This document shows positions 1-6,389 of a DNA stretch of 8,251 bases, piece after piece. The position numbers were made by a program, and so were the translations under genes. Position 1 is the first letter of the stretch, and the number at the start of each line of letters is the position of its first letter. The notes beneath the pieces were generated by a model, which saw only the letters and a list, made by a program, of their open reading frames with translations, was not told where the DNA came from and searched no databases. Location of the stretch: the NCBI GenBank assembly GCA_947624425.1, contig CANQKG010000053.1:1-8251 (forward strand), in the 5' to 3' direction. This stretch comes from an uncultured Clostridia bacterium (GTDB lineage Bacteria; Bacillota; Clostridia; Oscillospirales; Ruminococcaceae).

Positions 1-269
1 GTAATCGCCTTGCCGCTTGTCGACCGCGGCGCCATTCCCACCTCACTGTTTCGCCACAGGGCGCGTTTCGGTGGGAAAGCCCCCGATTCCCCCTTTTCGT
101 CGAAAACCGGTTTGGCTTAGCGCCAATTCTGACACCGCCTGCACCGGTTTTCTCTAGAGGTGTCACTACGGCGGCACGTGTCCGCCTTCGTGACGGATTA
201 TAAATTTTTCCGTTACGGATTGCTTTTTCGACAGACTGACAGTAAAGCTGATTGCGGGAGGTGAGGAGT
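1..269. other. Non-coding region with nested inverted repeats, upstream of cls
   Basis: No convincing gene is visible here. The first 190 bases are GC-rich and contain several inverted repeats. Arm 35-42 pairs with 70-77 and encloses a small hairpin (46-49 with 56-59). A perfect 10-bp arm pair (102-111 with 143-152) encloses a second hairpin (112-116 with 122-126). A further pair (131-136 with 159-164) crosses the 10-bp stem, so the two would exclude each other or form a pseudoknot. Positions 190-240 are AT-rich with a direct repeat of the type CGTKACGGATT at 189-199 and 211-221. The block could be a structured leader of cls, a separate small RNA, a dispersed repeat, or the end of a gene lying outside the window. 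I cannot tell which. Confidence 0.4.
256..264 (+). promoter_or_regulatory. Ribosome binding site of cls
   Basis: The sequence GGGAGGTGA matches the anti-Shine-Dalgarno sequence closely. Its GGAGG core ends 8 nt before the ATG at 270. This fixes the start at 270 rather than at the in-frame TTG at 252, which lies upstream of the site. Confidence 0.85.
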
Positions 270-1835
270 ATGGCAAAGGAGCAAAGCGCGCGGCTGCTGC
301 GCTGGGTAAAGCCCGCGCTGCAAATGATATTTTCCCGCATCACCATCGTGGTGGTGCTGATCGTCTGCCAGATCGCGCTGATCGTGGTACCGCTTTTCGT
401 GCTGCATGAGTATAATATCTGGGTGTCGCTTTTTTCCAATCTGCTGGCGGTCGCCCTGATCCTTTATATCATCAGCGGGCAGCAAAATCCCGCTTACAAG
501 ATCGCGTGGTGCATTCCCGTTTTGCTGCTGCCGGTGCTGGGCGCCTGCGTGTACCTGCTCTTTTCCGCGCCGATCACCGGCAAGTCCACCCGTCGGCAGA
601 TGGAAAGGATCATGAAGCAGACCGGGCGGTATCTCAAGCAGGACAAAAAGGCGGCGGAGGAACTAAAAGCGCTCGACCACACGGCCGCCAACCAGGCGCA
701 TTATCTGGAGCATACGGCGGGCTTTCCGGTCTACCGCAATACCGAAACGGAGTACCTCTCTCCGGGGGAGGACTTCTGGGTGCGCCTGCTGGAAGACTTG
801 GAAAAGGCAAAGCGGTTTATCTTTCTCGAATACTTCATCATTGCCGAGGGGGTCATGTGGGACAGCGTGCTGCGCATTTTGGAGGAAAAGGTCGCGCAGG
901 GCGTGGAGGTGCGGCTGATCTATGACGACGTCGGGAGCATCAAAACCCTTCCCTACCGGTACGAGCGGACATTGCGGGAGAAAGGGATCCGCTGCGTGGT
1001 GTTCAGCCCCTTCCGGCCGGTGATCTCGGTGCGGCTGAATAACCGCGATCACCGGAAGATCGCGGTGATCGACGGACGGGTGGCGTTTACCGGCGGCGCG
1101 AATCTGGCGGACGAATATGTCAACCGGAAGGAGCGGTTCGGCTACTGGAAGGACGCCTGCATCCGTATCGAGGGAGAGGCGGTCTGGAGCTTTACGGTGA
1201 TGTTTTTGCAGCTGTGGCAGTTCGCCACCGGGCAGGAGCAGGCGTTTTTGCGGTACCGTCCGGCAACGCCCTCTCTCACGGCGGGCGAGGGCTTTGTGCT
1301 GCCCTACGGGGACACCCCGGTGGATCAGGAGACGGTGGGCGAGAACATCTATCTGAATATCATCTATAAGACAAAGCGGTATCTTTATATCTGCACGCCC
1401 TACCTCATCGTGGGGGACGAGATGGTGACCGCCCTCCAGCTTGCCGCCAAGGACGGGATCGACGTGCGGATCATCACGCCTCATATTCCCGACAAATGGT
1501 ATGTGCATATCATGACCCGCGCCTACTACCAGCCTCTGTTGGAGCATGGGGTGCGTATCTTTGAGTATACGCCCGGCTTTATCCATTCCAAGACCTTTGT
1601 GGCGGACGATGCGGTCGCCACCGTCGGCACGGTGAATATGGATTTCCGCAGCCTCTATCTCCACTATGAGTGCGGCGTGTGGATGTACCGCACACCGGCG
1701 GTGGAGGCGGTCAAGCGGGATTTTCTCGATACCCAGGCGCAGTCGCGGGAGGTCACGCTGGAGGAATGCCGCGCGGCACGCTGGCCTACCCGCCTGCTCC
1801 GCTCGGTGATCCGGCTGTTCGCACCGCTGCTGTAA
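270..1835 (+). CDS. cls: Cardiolipin synthase (phospholipase D superfamily)
   Basis: This 521-residue membrane enzyme is predicted to join two phosphatidylglycerol molecules into cardiolipin and glycerol at the inner face of the cell membrane. Hydrophobic segments lie at about residues 24-45, 51-70 and 76-99, the last two resembling the PLDNT-type membrane domain of bacterial Cls. Two phospholipase D domains follow, each with an HxKxxxxD motif: H261/K263/D268 (HRKIAVID, followed by GGANLADEY) and H439/K441/D446 (HSKTFVAD, followed by GTVNMDFRS). Both catalytic motifs are complete and the length fits ClsA-type proteins of Firmicutes. The start at 270 is set by a strong ribosome binding site. 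It appears to be a single gene: a new promoter begins 16 nt after its stop. Another PLD-type phosphatidyltransferase is the only realistic alternative. Confidence 0.93.
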   Translation: MAKEQSARLLRWVKPALQMIFSRITIVVVLIVCQIALIVVPLFVLHEYNIWVSLFSNLLAVALILYIISGQQNPAYKIAWCIPVLLLPVLGACVYLLFSAPITGKSTRRQMERIMKQTGRYLKQDKKAAEELKALDHTAANQAHYLEHTAGFPVYRNTETEYLSPGEDFWVRLLEDLEKAKRFIFLEYFIIAEGVMWDSVLRILEEKVAQGVEVRLIYDDVGSIKTLPYRYERTLREKGIRCVVFSPFRPVISVRLNNRDHRKIAVIDGRVAFTGGANLADEYVNRKERFGYWKDACIRIEGEAVWSFTVMFLQLWQFATGQEQAFLRYRPATPSLTAGEGFVLPYGDTPVDQETVGENIYLNIIYKTKRYLYICTPYLIVGDEMVTALQLAAKDGIDVRIITPHIPDKWYVHIMTRAYYQPLLEHGVRIFEYTPGFIHSKTFVADDAVATVGTVNMDFRSLYLHYECGVWMYRTPAVEAVKRDFLDTQAQSREVTLEECRAARWPTRLLRSVIRLFAPLL

Positions 1836-1851
1836 AATTGTAAAAAAATAC

Positions 1852-1880
1852 TTGCATTTTTTTGCGGCTTGTGGTAAGAT
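1852..1880 (+). promoter_or_regulatory. Sigma-A-type promoter for rplS
   Basis: A -35 box TTGCAT (1852-1857) and a -10 box TAAGAT (1875-1880) are separated by 17 bp. A TGTGG directly before the -10 box provides the TGn extended -10 element. Transcription would start near 1887, giving a leader of about 150 nt before rplS. The thrC promoter has the same design. Confidence 0.7.
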
Positions 1881-1886
1881 ATATTG

Positions 1887-2026
1887 GTATTTGGTATCCG
1901 TCTGCGGTGTTTCCTGGAAAGCCGCCGATGGGGAGGATTGCCAAGTAGAAAAAACTTGTCATGAAAACGGATGCTCCTCTGCCGTGAACGGCTTCGTTCA
2001 AGCGGCATGAATGTCTGAAAGAAATC
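1887..2026 (+). promoter_or_regulatory. Structured 5' leader of rplS, candidate L19 autoregulatory leader
   Basis: The transcript ahead of rplS can fold into a closed three-way junction. The outer stem is 1896-1901 with 1967-1972 (ATCCGT/ACGGAT). It encloses hairpin 1904-1907 with 1922-1925 (with an inner TTT/AAA) and hairpin 1942-1946 with 1954-1958. A further hairpin follows just before the ribosome binding site: 1980-1984 pairs with 2003-2007, then 1986-1990 with 1995-1999. Firmicutes are known to have an L19 leader motif through which the protein is thought to limit its own synthesis. The position fits, but I have not matched this sequence to the published consensus, so the identity is inferred. 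Confidence 0.5.
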
Positions 2027-2032
2027 AGGAGG
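2027..2032 (+). promoter_or_regulatory. Ribosome binding site of rplS
   Basis: A perfect AGGAGG sits 5 nt before the ATG at 2038. The in-frame ATG at 2011 has no such site and would add nine residues absent from typical L19, so 2038 is the start. Confidence 0.9.
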
Positions 2033-2037
2033 AAAAG

Positions 2038-2382
2038 ATGGACGCATTGAAGCAGATCAGTCAGTCCGCCATGAAGGCGGAAACGCCCGACATCCATGTC
2101 GGTGACACCGTAAAGGTGCATGTGAGGATCAAAGAGGGAAACCGTGAGCGTATTCAGCTGTTTGAGGGTACGGTGATCGCCAAGAAGCACGGCGGCATTT
2201 CCGAAACCTTCACGGTACGCCGCGTGTCCTACGGCTGCGGGATCGAGCGTGTCTTCCCGCTCCACTCCCCGAATGTGGAGAAGGTGGAGGTCGTCAGAAG
2301 CGGTCGGGTTCGCCGCAGCAAGCTGTATTACCTGCGGGATCGCGTGGGCAAGGCTGCCAAGGTGAAAGAGAAGATTCGGTAA
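2038..2382 (+). CDS. rplS: 50S ribosomal protein L19
   Basis: This 114-residue protein is ribosomal protein L19, which sits at the 30S-50S interface of the large subunit and contributes to an intersubunit bridge. The length is normal for the family (about 115). Recognisable parts are the amphipathic N-terminus, the barrel region VGDTVKVHVRIKEG (residues 21-34), FEGTVIAKK (42-50), SETFTVRRVSYGCGIERVFP (55-74) and the characteristic basic C-terminal segment RRSKLYYLRDR (92-102). The gene has its own promoter and a folded leader, and an intrinsic terminator lies directly after it, so it is probably expressed more strongly than the downstream genes. In many Firmicutes rimM-trmD precede rplS; here cls does. 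Confidence 0.98.
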   Translation: MDALKQISQSAMKAETPDIHVGDTVKVHVRIKEGNRERIQLFEGTVIAKKHGGISETFTVRRVSYGCGIERVFPLHSPNVEKVEVVRSGRVRRSKLYYLRDRVGKAAKVKEKIR

Positions 2383-2390
2383 TCACGCAG

Positions 2391-2416
2391 AAAGGGACGA
2401 ATGCCGTCCCTTTTTT
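2391..2416 (+). terminator. Intrinsic terminator between rplS and lepB
   Basis: A perfect 9-bp stem (2391-2399 with 2405-2413, AAAGGGACG/CGTCCCTTT) with a 5-nt loop ends in a run of six T (2411-2416). It begins 8 nt after the rplS stop. No promoter is evident between it and lepB, so downstream expression probably depends on partial read-through. Confidence 0.85.
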
Positions 2417-2435
2417 GCATTTTTGGAAGAAAGGC

Positions 2436-2439
2436 GGAG
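2436..2439 (+). promoter_or_regulatory. Ribosome binding site deciding the GTG start of lepB
   Basis: GGAG lies 6 nt before a GTG at 2446. The in-frame ATG at 2401 lies within the terminator loop and has no ribosome binding site, so the GTG is preferred. Confidence 0.65.
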
Positions 2440-2445
2440 AGCCAA

Positions 2446-3000
2446 GTGGAAGAAAAAGAGCGGAATACAAGGCAGGAGCTGTTTGAGTGGCTGGAGATGG
2501 TGGTGATCGCCGTGGTCAGCGTGGTGCTGCTGTTCACCTTTGTGCTGCGCACCGTCAATGTGGAGGGAGAGTCGATGCAGCGCACCTTGTTTGACGGCGA
2601 TATGCTGATCGTCACCCATTTAAACTATCAGCCGCAGGCGGGGGATATCGTGGTCATCACCCAGCCGACCTCTGTGGGCGCGCCGCTGATTAAGCGGATC
2701 GTGGCGACCGAGGGACAGACGGTCGAGATCGATTACGAGAATAACCGTGTGCTGGTGGACGGCGCGATTAAAAATGAACCCTACCTCTGGGAGGCGATGC
2801 GGCAGCCCCACTTTTCCGCCTACGGGGAAACCGAGTACCCCGTCACCGTGCCGGAAGGGTGCGTGTTTGTGATGGGGGATAACCGGAACAACTCGCAGGA
2901 CAGCCGTTCGAATGGGATCGGCATGATCGACAAGCGGTACATCATGGGAAAAGCGGTACTGCGTTTAGCGCCGTTGTCCTCGTTTGGATTGGTGAAATAA
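2446..3000 (+). CDS. lepB: Signal peptidase I (S26 family)
   Basis: This 184-residue membrane serine protease is predicted to remove signal peptides from secreted proteins on the outer face of the membrane. One N-terminal membrane segment (about residues 18-34) is followed by the catalytic domain. The nucleophile is Ser43 in VEGESMQRTL and the general base is Lys83 in PLIKRIVATEGQ. The conserved box FVMGDNRNNSQDSR (141-154) and the C-terminal KRYIMGKAVLRLAP (163-176) complete the family signature. The size matches the compact single-membrane-span enzymes of Gram-positive bacteria. The GTG start at 2446 is chosen for its ribosome binding site. The stop codon TAA shares its last base with the rbgA ATG, suggesting translational coupling. 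lepB between rplS and rbgA is a familiar arrangement in Clostridia. Confidence 0.95.
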   Translation: MEEKERNTRQELFEWLEMVVIAVVSVVLLFTFVLRTVNVEGESMQRTLFDGDMLIVTHLNYQPQAGDIVVITQPTSVGAPLIKRIVATEGQTVEIDYENNRVLVDGAIKNEPYLWEAMRQPHFSAYGETEYPVTVPEGCVFVMGDNRNNSQDSRSNGIGMIDKRYIMGKAVLRLAPLSSFGLVK

Positions 3001-3854
3001 TGGCAGAGGAAGGCAAAGTACAGTGGTTCGCCGGTCATATGGCAAAGACCCGCAGGCTGATCACCGAGCATCTAAAGCTCTGTGATGCGGCGGCGGAGCT
3101 TTGTGATGCGCGGATCCCCCAAAGCAGCCGCAATCCGGAACTGGATCGGTGGCTGGGCGGGAAGCCGCGCATTTTGCTGCTCAATAAAAGTGACGCCGCC
3201 GATCCCGTCCTCACCGAGGAATGGGTGCGGTATTACGGGAAACAGGGGCTTACCGTTCTGCCGACCGACTGCCGTTCCGGCAAGGGGGTGCGGCGGTTCG
3301 CACCGGCGGTGCGGGAGAGGCTTTCCGATTTGATCGCCGCACGGGAAAAGCGGGGGATGGTCGGCAGACCGCTGCGGGTGATGATCGTGGGAATCCCGAA
3401 TGTGGGGAAGTCCTCTTTGATCAACCGGCTGTGCGGCGCGCGCCGTACCAGAGCGGAGGATCGTCCCGGCGTGACCCGCGGGCTTCAGTGGGTCACGGTG
3501 GAGCGCGGGCTGGAGCTGCTCGATATGCCCGGCGTGCTCTGGCCGAAGTTTGACGATCCCGCCGTGGGGGAGCGGCTTGCTTTCACCGGCGCGGTCAAGG
3601 ACGATGTGGTGGATATCGAGTGGCTGGCAATCCGGCTTCTCTCCCTTTTGCGGGAGCGTTATCCCGCGGCACTGCAAAACCGGTACGGGATCGACCCGAC
3701 CGAAGAACCGCTTTCCCTGCTCACGGCATTGGGGAAAAAGCGGGGAATGCTCCTTTCGGGGGGCGAAGTGAATACCGAGCGGGCGGCGATCACCCTACTC
3801 GACGAATTCCGCGCCGGAAAGCTCGGGCGGATCACATTGGAGAGACCGGAATGA
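3000..3854 (+). CDS. rbgA: Ribosome biogenesis GTPase RbgA (YlqF)
   Basis: This 284-residue cytoplasmic GTPase is a homologue of RbgA/YlqF, which acts in late assembly of the 50S subunit. The GTPase motifs appear in circularly permuted order, the mark of this family: G4 NKSD at residues 62-65, then G1 GIPNVGKS at 131-138, the G2 region PGVTRG at 156-161, and G3 DMPG at 175-178. The N-terminal VQWFAGHMAKTRR (7-19) and the downstream LWPKF are also typical. The C-terminal part (about 200-284) corresponds to the RNA-binding helical domain. It overlaps lepB by 1 nt and the next gene by 4 nt (ATGA), so it is almost certainly within one operon. It has only a weak ribosome binding site of its own, consistent with coupling to lepB. 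Proximity to rplS fits a shared role in the large subunit. Confidence 0.95.
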   Translation: MAEEGKVQWFAGHMAKTRRLITEHLKLCDAAAELCDARIPQSSRNPELDRWLGGKPRILLLNKSDAADPVLTEEWVRYYGKQGLTVLPTDCRSGKGVRRFAPAVRERLSDLIAAREKRGMVGRPLRVMIVGIPNVGKSSLINRLCGARRTRAEDRPGVTRGLQWVTVERGLELLDMPGVLWPKFDDPAVGERLAFTGAVKDDVVDIEWLAIRLLSLLRERYPAALQNRYGIDPTEEPLSLLTALGKKRGMLLSGGEVNTERAAITLLDEFRAGKLGRITLERPE

Positions 3855-4801
3855 CTTTGTATGAATTTGACGCACTCCAGCCGGAGGAGATCATCTGCGG
3901 CGTGGACGAAGCGGGCAGAGGCCCGCTGGCAGGGCCTGTTACGGCGGCGGCGGTGATCCTCCCGCGCGGCTTGGAGATACCGGGACTCAACGACAGCAAA
4001 AAGCTCACCGAGAAAAGGCGGGAAGCGCTGTTTCCGGTGATCTGTGAGCAGGCGGTATCATGGTCGGTGGGCTGGGCGTCGGTCGAGGAGATCGAAACGC
4101 TCAATATTCTGGAAGCCACACTGCTTGCCATGCGGCGGGCGGTGGCGGGGCTTGCAGTGCGCCCGCAGGCGGCATTGGTGGACGGCAACCGTCCGCCGCG
4201 TCTTTCAATCCCCTGCCGCACCGTGGTGCATGGGGACGCGCTCTCCGCCTCGATCGCCGCCGCGTCGGTGGTAGCAAAGGTCTCGCGGGATCATGAGATG
4301 CTGCAGCTGGATAAAGAATATCCCGCTTACGGCTTCGCGGTGCATAAGGGGTACGGCACCAAGCTGCACTATGCAAGGATTTTGGAGTACGGACCCTCTC
4401 CGGTACATCGGATGAGCTTTTTAAAAAAGCTCTATCCCACCGCCGGGGTCAGCAAAACGACCGCGACCGGCAGCGCGGGAGAGGAACTGGCGGCAGCCTA
4501 TCTCGAGCGGCAGGGCTGTCGTATTCTGGAGCGAAACTACCGGGTCACTGAGGGCGAGATCGATATCATTGCCGCCGACCGGAAGCATCTTATTTTCTGC
4601 GAGGTCAAGACCCGTGCGGCAAACAGTATGCTTCCGCCCGAAGCGGCGGTGACGCCCGCCAAGAAAAAGCGGCTGATCGCGGCGGCAAACCGGTATCTCG
4701 AAACGCACGAAACCGATCTCTGGCCCCGCTTTGACGTGATTGCGGTGGTGAACACTACGCCGCCCACCTTGACCCATTATCCCGCCGCTTTCTCGGTTTG
4801 A
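3851..4801 (+). CDS. rnhB: RNase HII - YraN (UPF0102) fusion protein
   Basis: This 316-residue protein joins two proteins usually encoded by adjacent genes. Residues 1-196 are RNase HII, which cuts RNA-DNA hybrids and starts removal of misincorporated ribonucleotides. Its catalytic acids are present: D19 and E20 in DEAGRG, D111 in VDGN and D129 in HGD; LNDSKKLT (46-53) and AAASVVAKVSRD (136-147) are further family motifs. After a linker of about 10 residues, about 207-316 form a YraN/UPF0102 domain with SAGEELAAAYL, a GEIDIIA motif (235-241) and the EVKTR motif (251-255), a restriction-endonuclease-like core of uncertain function. No stop or plausible internal start separates the halves. GGAG (3839-3842) precedes the ATG by 8 nt. 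The ATG overlaps the rbgA stop. The junction carries an A-AAA-AAG heptamer in frame. Confidence 0.93.
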   Translation: MTLYEFDALQPEEIICGVDEAGRGPLAGPVTAAAVILPRGLEIPGLNDSKKLTEKRREALFPVICEQAVSWSVGWASVEEIETLNILEATLLAMRRAVAGLAVRPQAALVDGNRPPRLSIPCRTVVHGDALSASIAAASVVAKVSRDHEMLQLDKEYPAYGFAVHKGYGTKLHYARILEYGPSPVHRMSFLKKLYPTAGVSKTTATGSAGEELAAAYLERQGCRILERNYRVTEGEIDIIAADRKHLIFCEVKTRAANSMLPPEAAVTPAKKKRLIAAANRYLETHETDLWPRFDVIAVVNTTPPTLTHYPAAFSV

Positions 4802-4803
4802 GG

Positions 4804-4832
4804 TTGCATCTCACTCCGTTTTGTGGTAATAT
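4804..4832 (+). promoter_or_regulatory. Sigma-A-type promoter for thrC
   Basis: The -35 box TTGCAT (4804-4809) and -10 box TAATAT (4827-4832) are 17 bp apart, with an extended -10 TGTGG just before the -10 box. The -35 box starts 2 nt after the preceding stop codon. Transcription from about 4839 gives a leader of only some 40 nt, too short for a T-box or riboswitch. No terminator separates it from the upstream gene, so read-through is also possible. Confidence 0.75.
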
Positions 4833-4878
4833 ATTTATGATATTAGAATGTAGTAACCGATAAAGGAGTTTTCGTATC

Positions 4879-6369
4879 ATGCGTTATCGCAGTACCCGTC
4901 AAAAGGAATATTATGTGACCGCTTCGCAGGCGATTTTGCAGGGTCTGTCGGCAGACGGCGGATTGTTTGTGCCGGAGCAGCTTCCCAGCCTGTCGCAGGA
5001 AACGCTGCGGGAGCTTAGTACAAAAAGCTATCGGGAGCGGGCAACCGCCGTGCTTTCCCTTTTTCTGGACGATTTCACACCGGCAGAGGTGGCGCACTGC
5101 GTGGAAAGCGCCTATGCCTCCGGCAGGTTTGATACCGATCAGGTTGCCGAGCTGCGGCAGGTGGGGGACGCCTATCTGCTGGAATTGTGGCACGGTCCGA
5201 CCTGCGCCTTTAAGGATATGGCGCTTCAGCTTTTGCCCTATCTGCTGACCACCTCGATGAAAAAGGCCGCGCCGGACAAACGGGTGGCGATCCTGGTCGC
5301 CACGTCGGGGGACACCGGCAAGGCGGCATTGGAGGGCTTTCGGGACGTACCGGGTACCGATATCATCGTCTTCTACCCCGAGGACGGGGTCAGCCCGATG
5401 CAGAAGCGGCAGATGACGACCCAGGAGGGGGAGAATGTCGCGGTTTGTGCCATCAAGGGGAATTTTGACGATGCGCAGACCGGCGTGAAAAAGATTTTCA
5501 CCGACCGCGCGCTCGAAGCCAAGCTGGCAGAGCATGGGGTGAGCTTTTCCTCCGCCAATTCGATCAACTGGGGACGGCTGGCGCCGCAGATCGTCTACTA
5601 TGTTTCCGCCTACTGTGAGCTGCTCAACCGTGGGGAGATCGCCATGGGCGAGGAAATGAACGTGGCGGTGCCGACCGGCAACTTCGGGAATATTCTGGCG
5701 GCATATTACGCAAAACGGATGGGGGTGCCAATCGGGAAACTCATCTGCGCTTCCAACCGCAACGATGTGCTGACCGAGTTTATCCGCACCGGCGTTTACA
5801 ATAAAAACCGGCAGTTTTACACCACCATGTCCCCCTCGATGGATATTCTGATCTCCAGCAATCTGGAGCGGCTTTTGTTCCACCTTTCGGGGGAGGACGA
5901 TGAGGCGATCCGCCATTGGTTTGCGTCCTTATCCGAAACCGGCAAGTATAAGGTAAGCGAAGCGGTGCATGAGAAGATCGCCGAGGGCTTTTACGCCGGA
6001 AGCTGCACCGACGAGGAAACGCAGGCGACCATTCACGATACCTTTGTCGAGCAGGGGTATCTCTGCGATACCCATACCGCCGTGGCGGTCAAGGTGTATC
6101 GGGATTATCTGCGGGAGACGGGCGATACCCGGAAGACGGTCATTGCCTCCACCGCAAGCCCCTATAAGTTTTCGGCAAACGTGCTGCGCGCTATCGCACA
6201 GGCGGAAAGCGAGGACGAGTTTGAGCAGCTTTCTCAGCTCGAGCGGGTGTCGGGCGTACCGGCGCCGCGGCAGCTTTCGGCGCTCAAGGAAAAGCCGGTG
6301 CGCTTTTCCGAAACGGTCGAACCGGCAGAGATGCCGCAGGTGGTACTGGAGCATCTGCTCCGTTCATGA
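4879..6369 (+). CDS. thrC: Threonine synthase
   Basis: This 496-residue cytoplasmic PLP enzyme is predicted to convert O-phosphohomoserine to threonine, the last step of threonine synthesis. The N-terminal domain carries YYVTASQAILQGLSADGGLF (residues 11-30), typical of the long E. coli-type threonine synthase. The cofactor lysine is K112 in HGPTCAFKDMALQ. TSGDTGKAA (142-150), the substrate segment GVSPMQKRQMTT (170-181) and the glycine-rich PLP phosphate loop PTGNFGN (265-271) are intact. Length is normal for the family. An AAAGGAG site (4862-4868) precedes the ATG by 10 nt. It has its own promoter. The other threonine genes (hom, thrB) are not in the window. A sulfatase gene follows after 20 nt without a terminator. 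Confidence 0.96.
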   Translation: MRYRSTRQKEYYVTASQAILQGLSADGGLFVPEQLPSLSQETLRELSTKSYRERATAVLSLFLDDFTPAEVAHCVESAYASGRFDTDQVAELRQVGDAYLLELWHGPTCAFKDMALQLLPYLLTTSMKKAAPDKRVAILVATSGDTGKAALEGFRDVPGTDIIVFYPEDGVSPMQKRQMTTQEGENVAVCAIKGNFDDAQTGVKKIFTDRALEAKLAEHGVSFSSANSINWGRLAPQIVYYVSAYCELLNRGEIAMGEEMNVAVPTGNFGNILAAYYAKRMGVPIGKLICASNRNDVLTEFIRTGVYNKNRQFYTTMSPSMDILISSNLERLLFHLSGEDDEAIRHWFASLSETGKYKVSEAVHEKIAEGFYAGSCTDEETQATIHDTFVEQGYLCDTHTAVAVKVYRDYLRETGDTRKTVIASTASPYKFSANVLRAIAQAESEDEFEQLSQLERVSGVPAPRQLSALKEKPVRFSETVEPAEMPQVVLEHLLRS

Positions 6370-6389
6370 AATAAAGGAGGGAGTCACTG

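Noticed and set aside
1..35. Possible divergent gene on the - strand starting with ATG at 35 (reading M-A-P-R-S-T-S-G-K)
   Set aside because: A GAGGTG lies upstream but only 3 nt from the ATG, and just 11 codons are visible, matching no family I recognise. Not enough to call a gene.
3..203. Open frames on both strands through the GC-rich first 200 bases
   Set aside because: They lack good starts and family resemblance, and stay open mainly because GC-rich DNA has few stop codons. The inverted repeats argue for a non-coding role.
199..248. Candidate cls promoter: TATAAA at 199-204, or TTGCTT (220-225) with TAAAGC (243-248)
   Set aside because: The first has no -35 box at the right distance; the second has a poor -10 box and would start transcription almost on the ribosome binding site.
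663..1664. Long open frame (333 codons) on the - strand inside cls
   Set aside because: It is antisense to a complete, motif-bearing cardiolipin synthase and is rich in His, Arg and Pro as expected for a shadow frame in GC-rich DNA.
1961..1987. Tiny frame of 8 codons in the rplS leader, as a possible leader peptide
   Set aside because: No ribosome binding site precedes it and it falls inside the stem-forming region.
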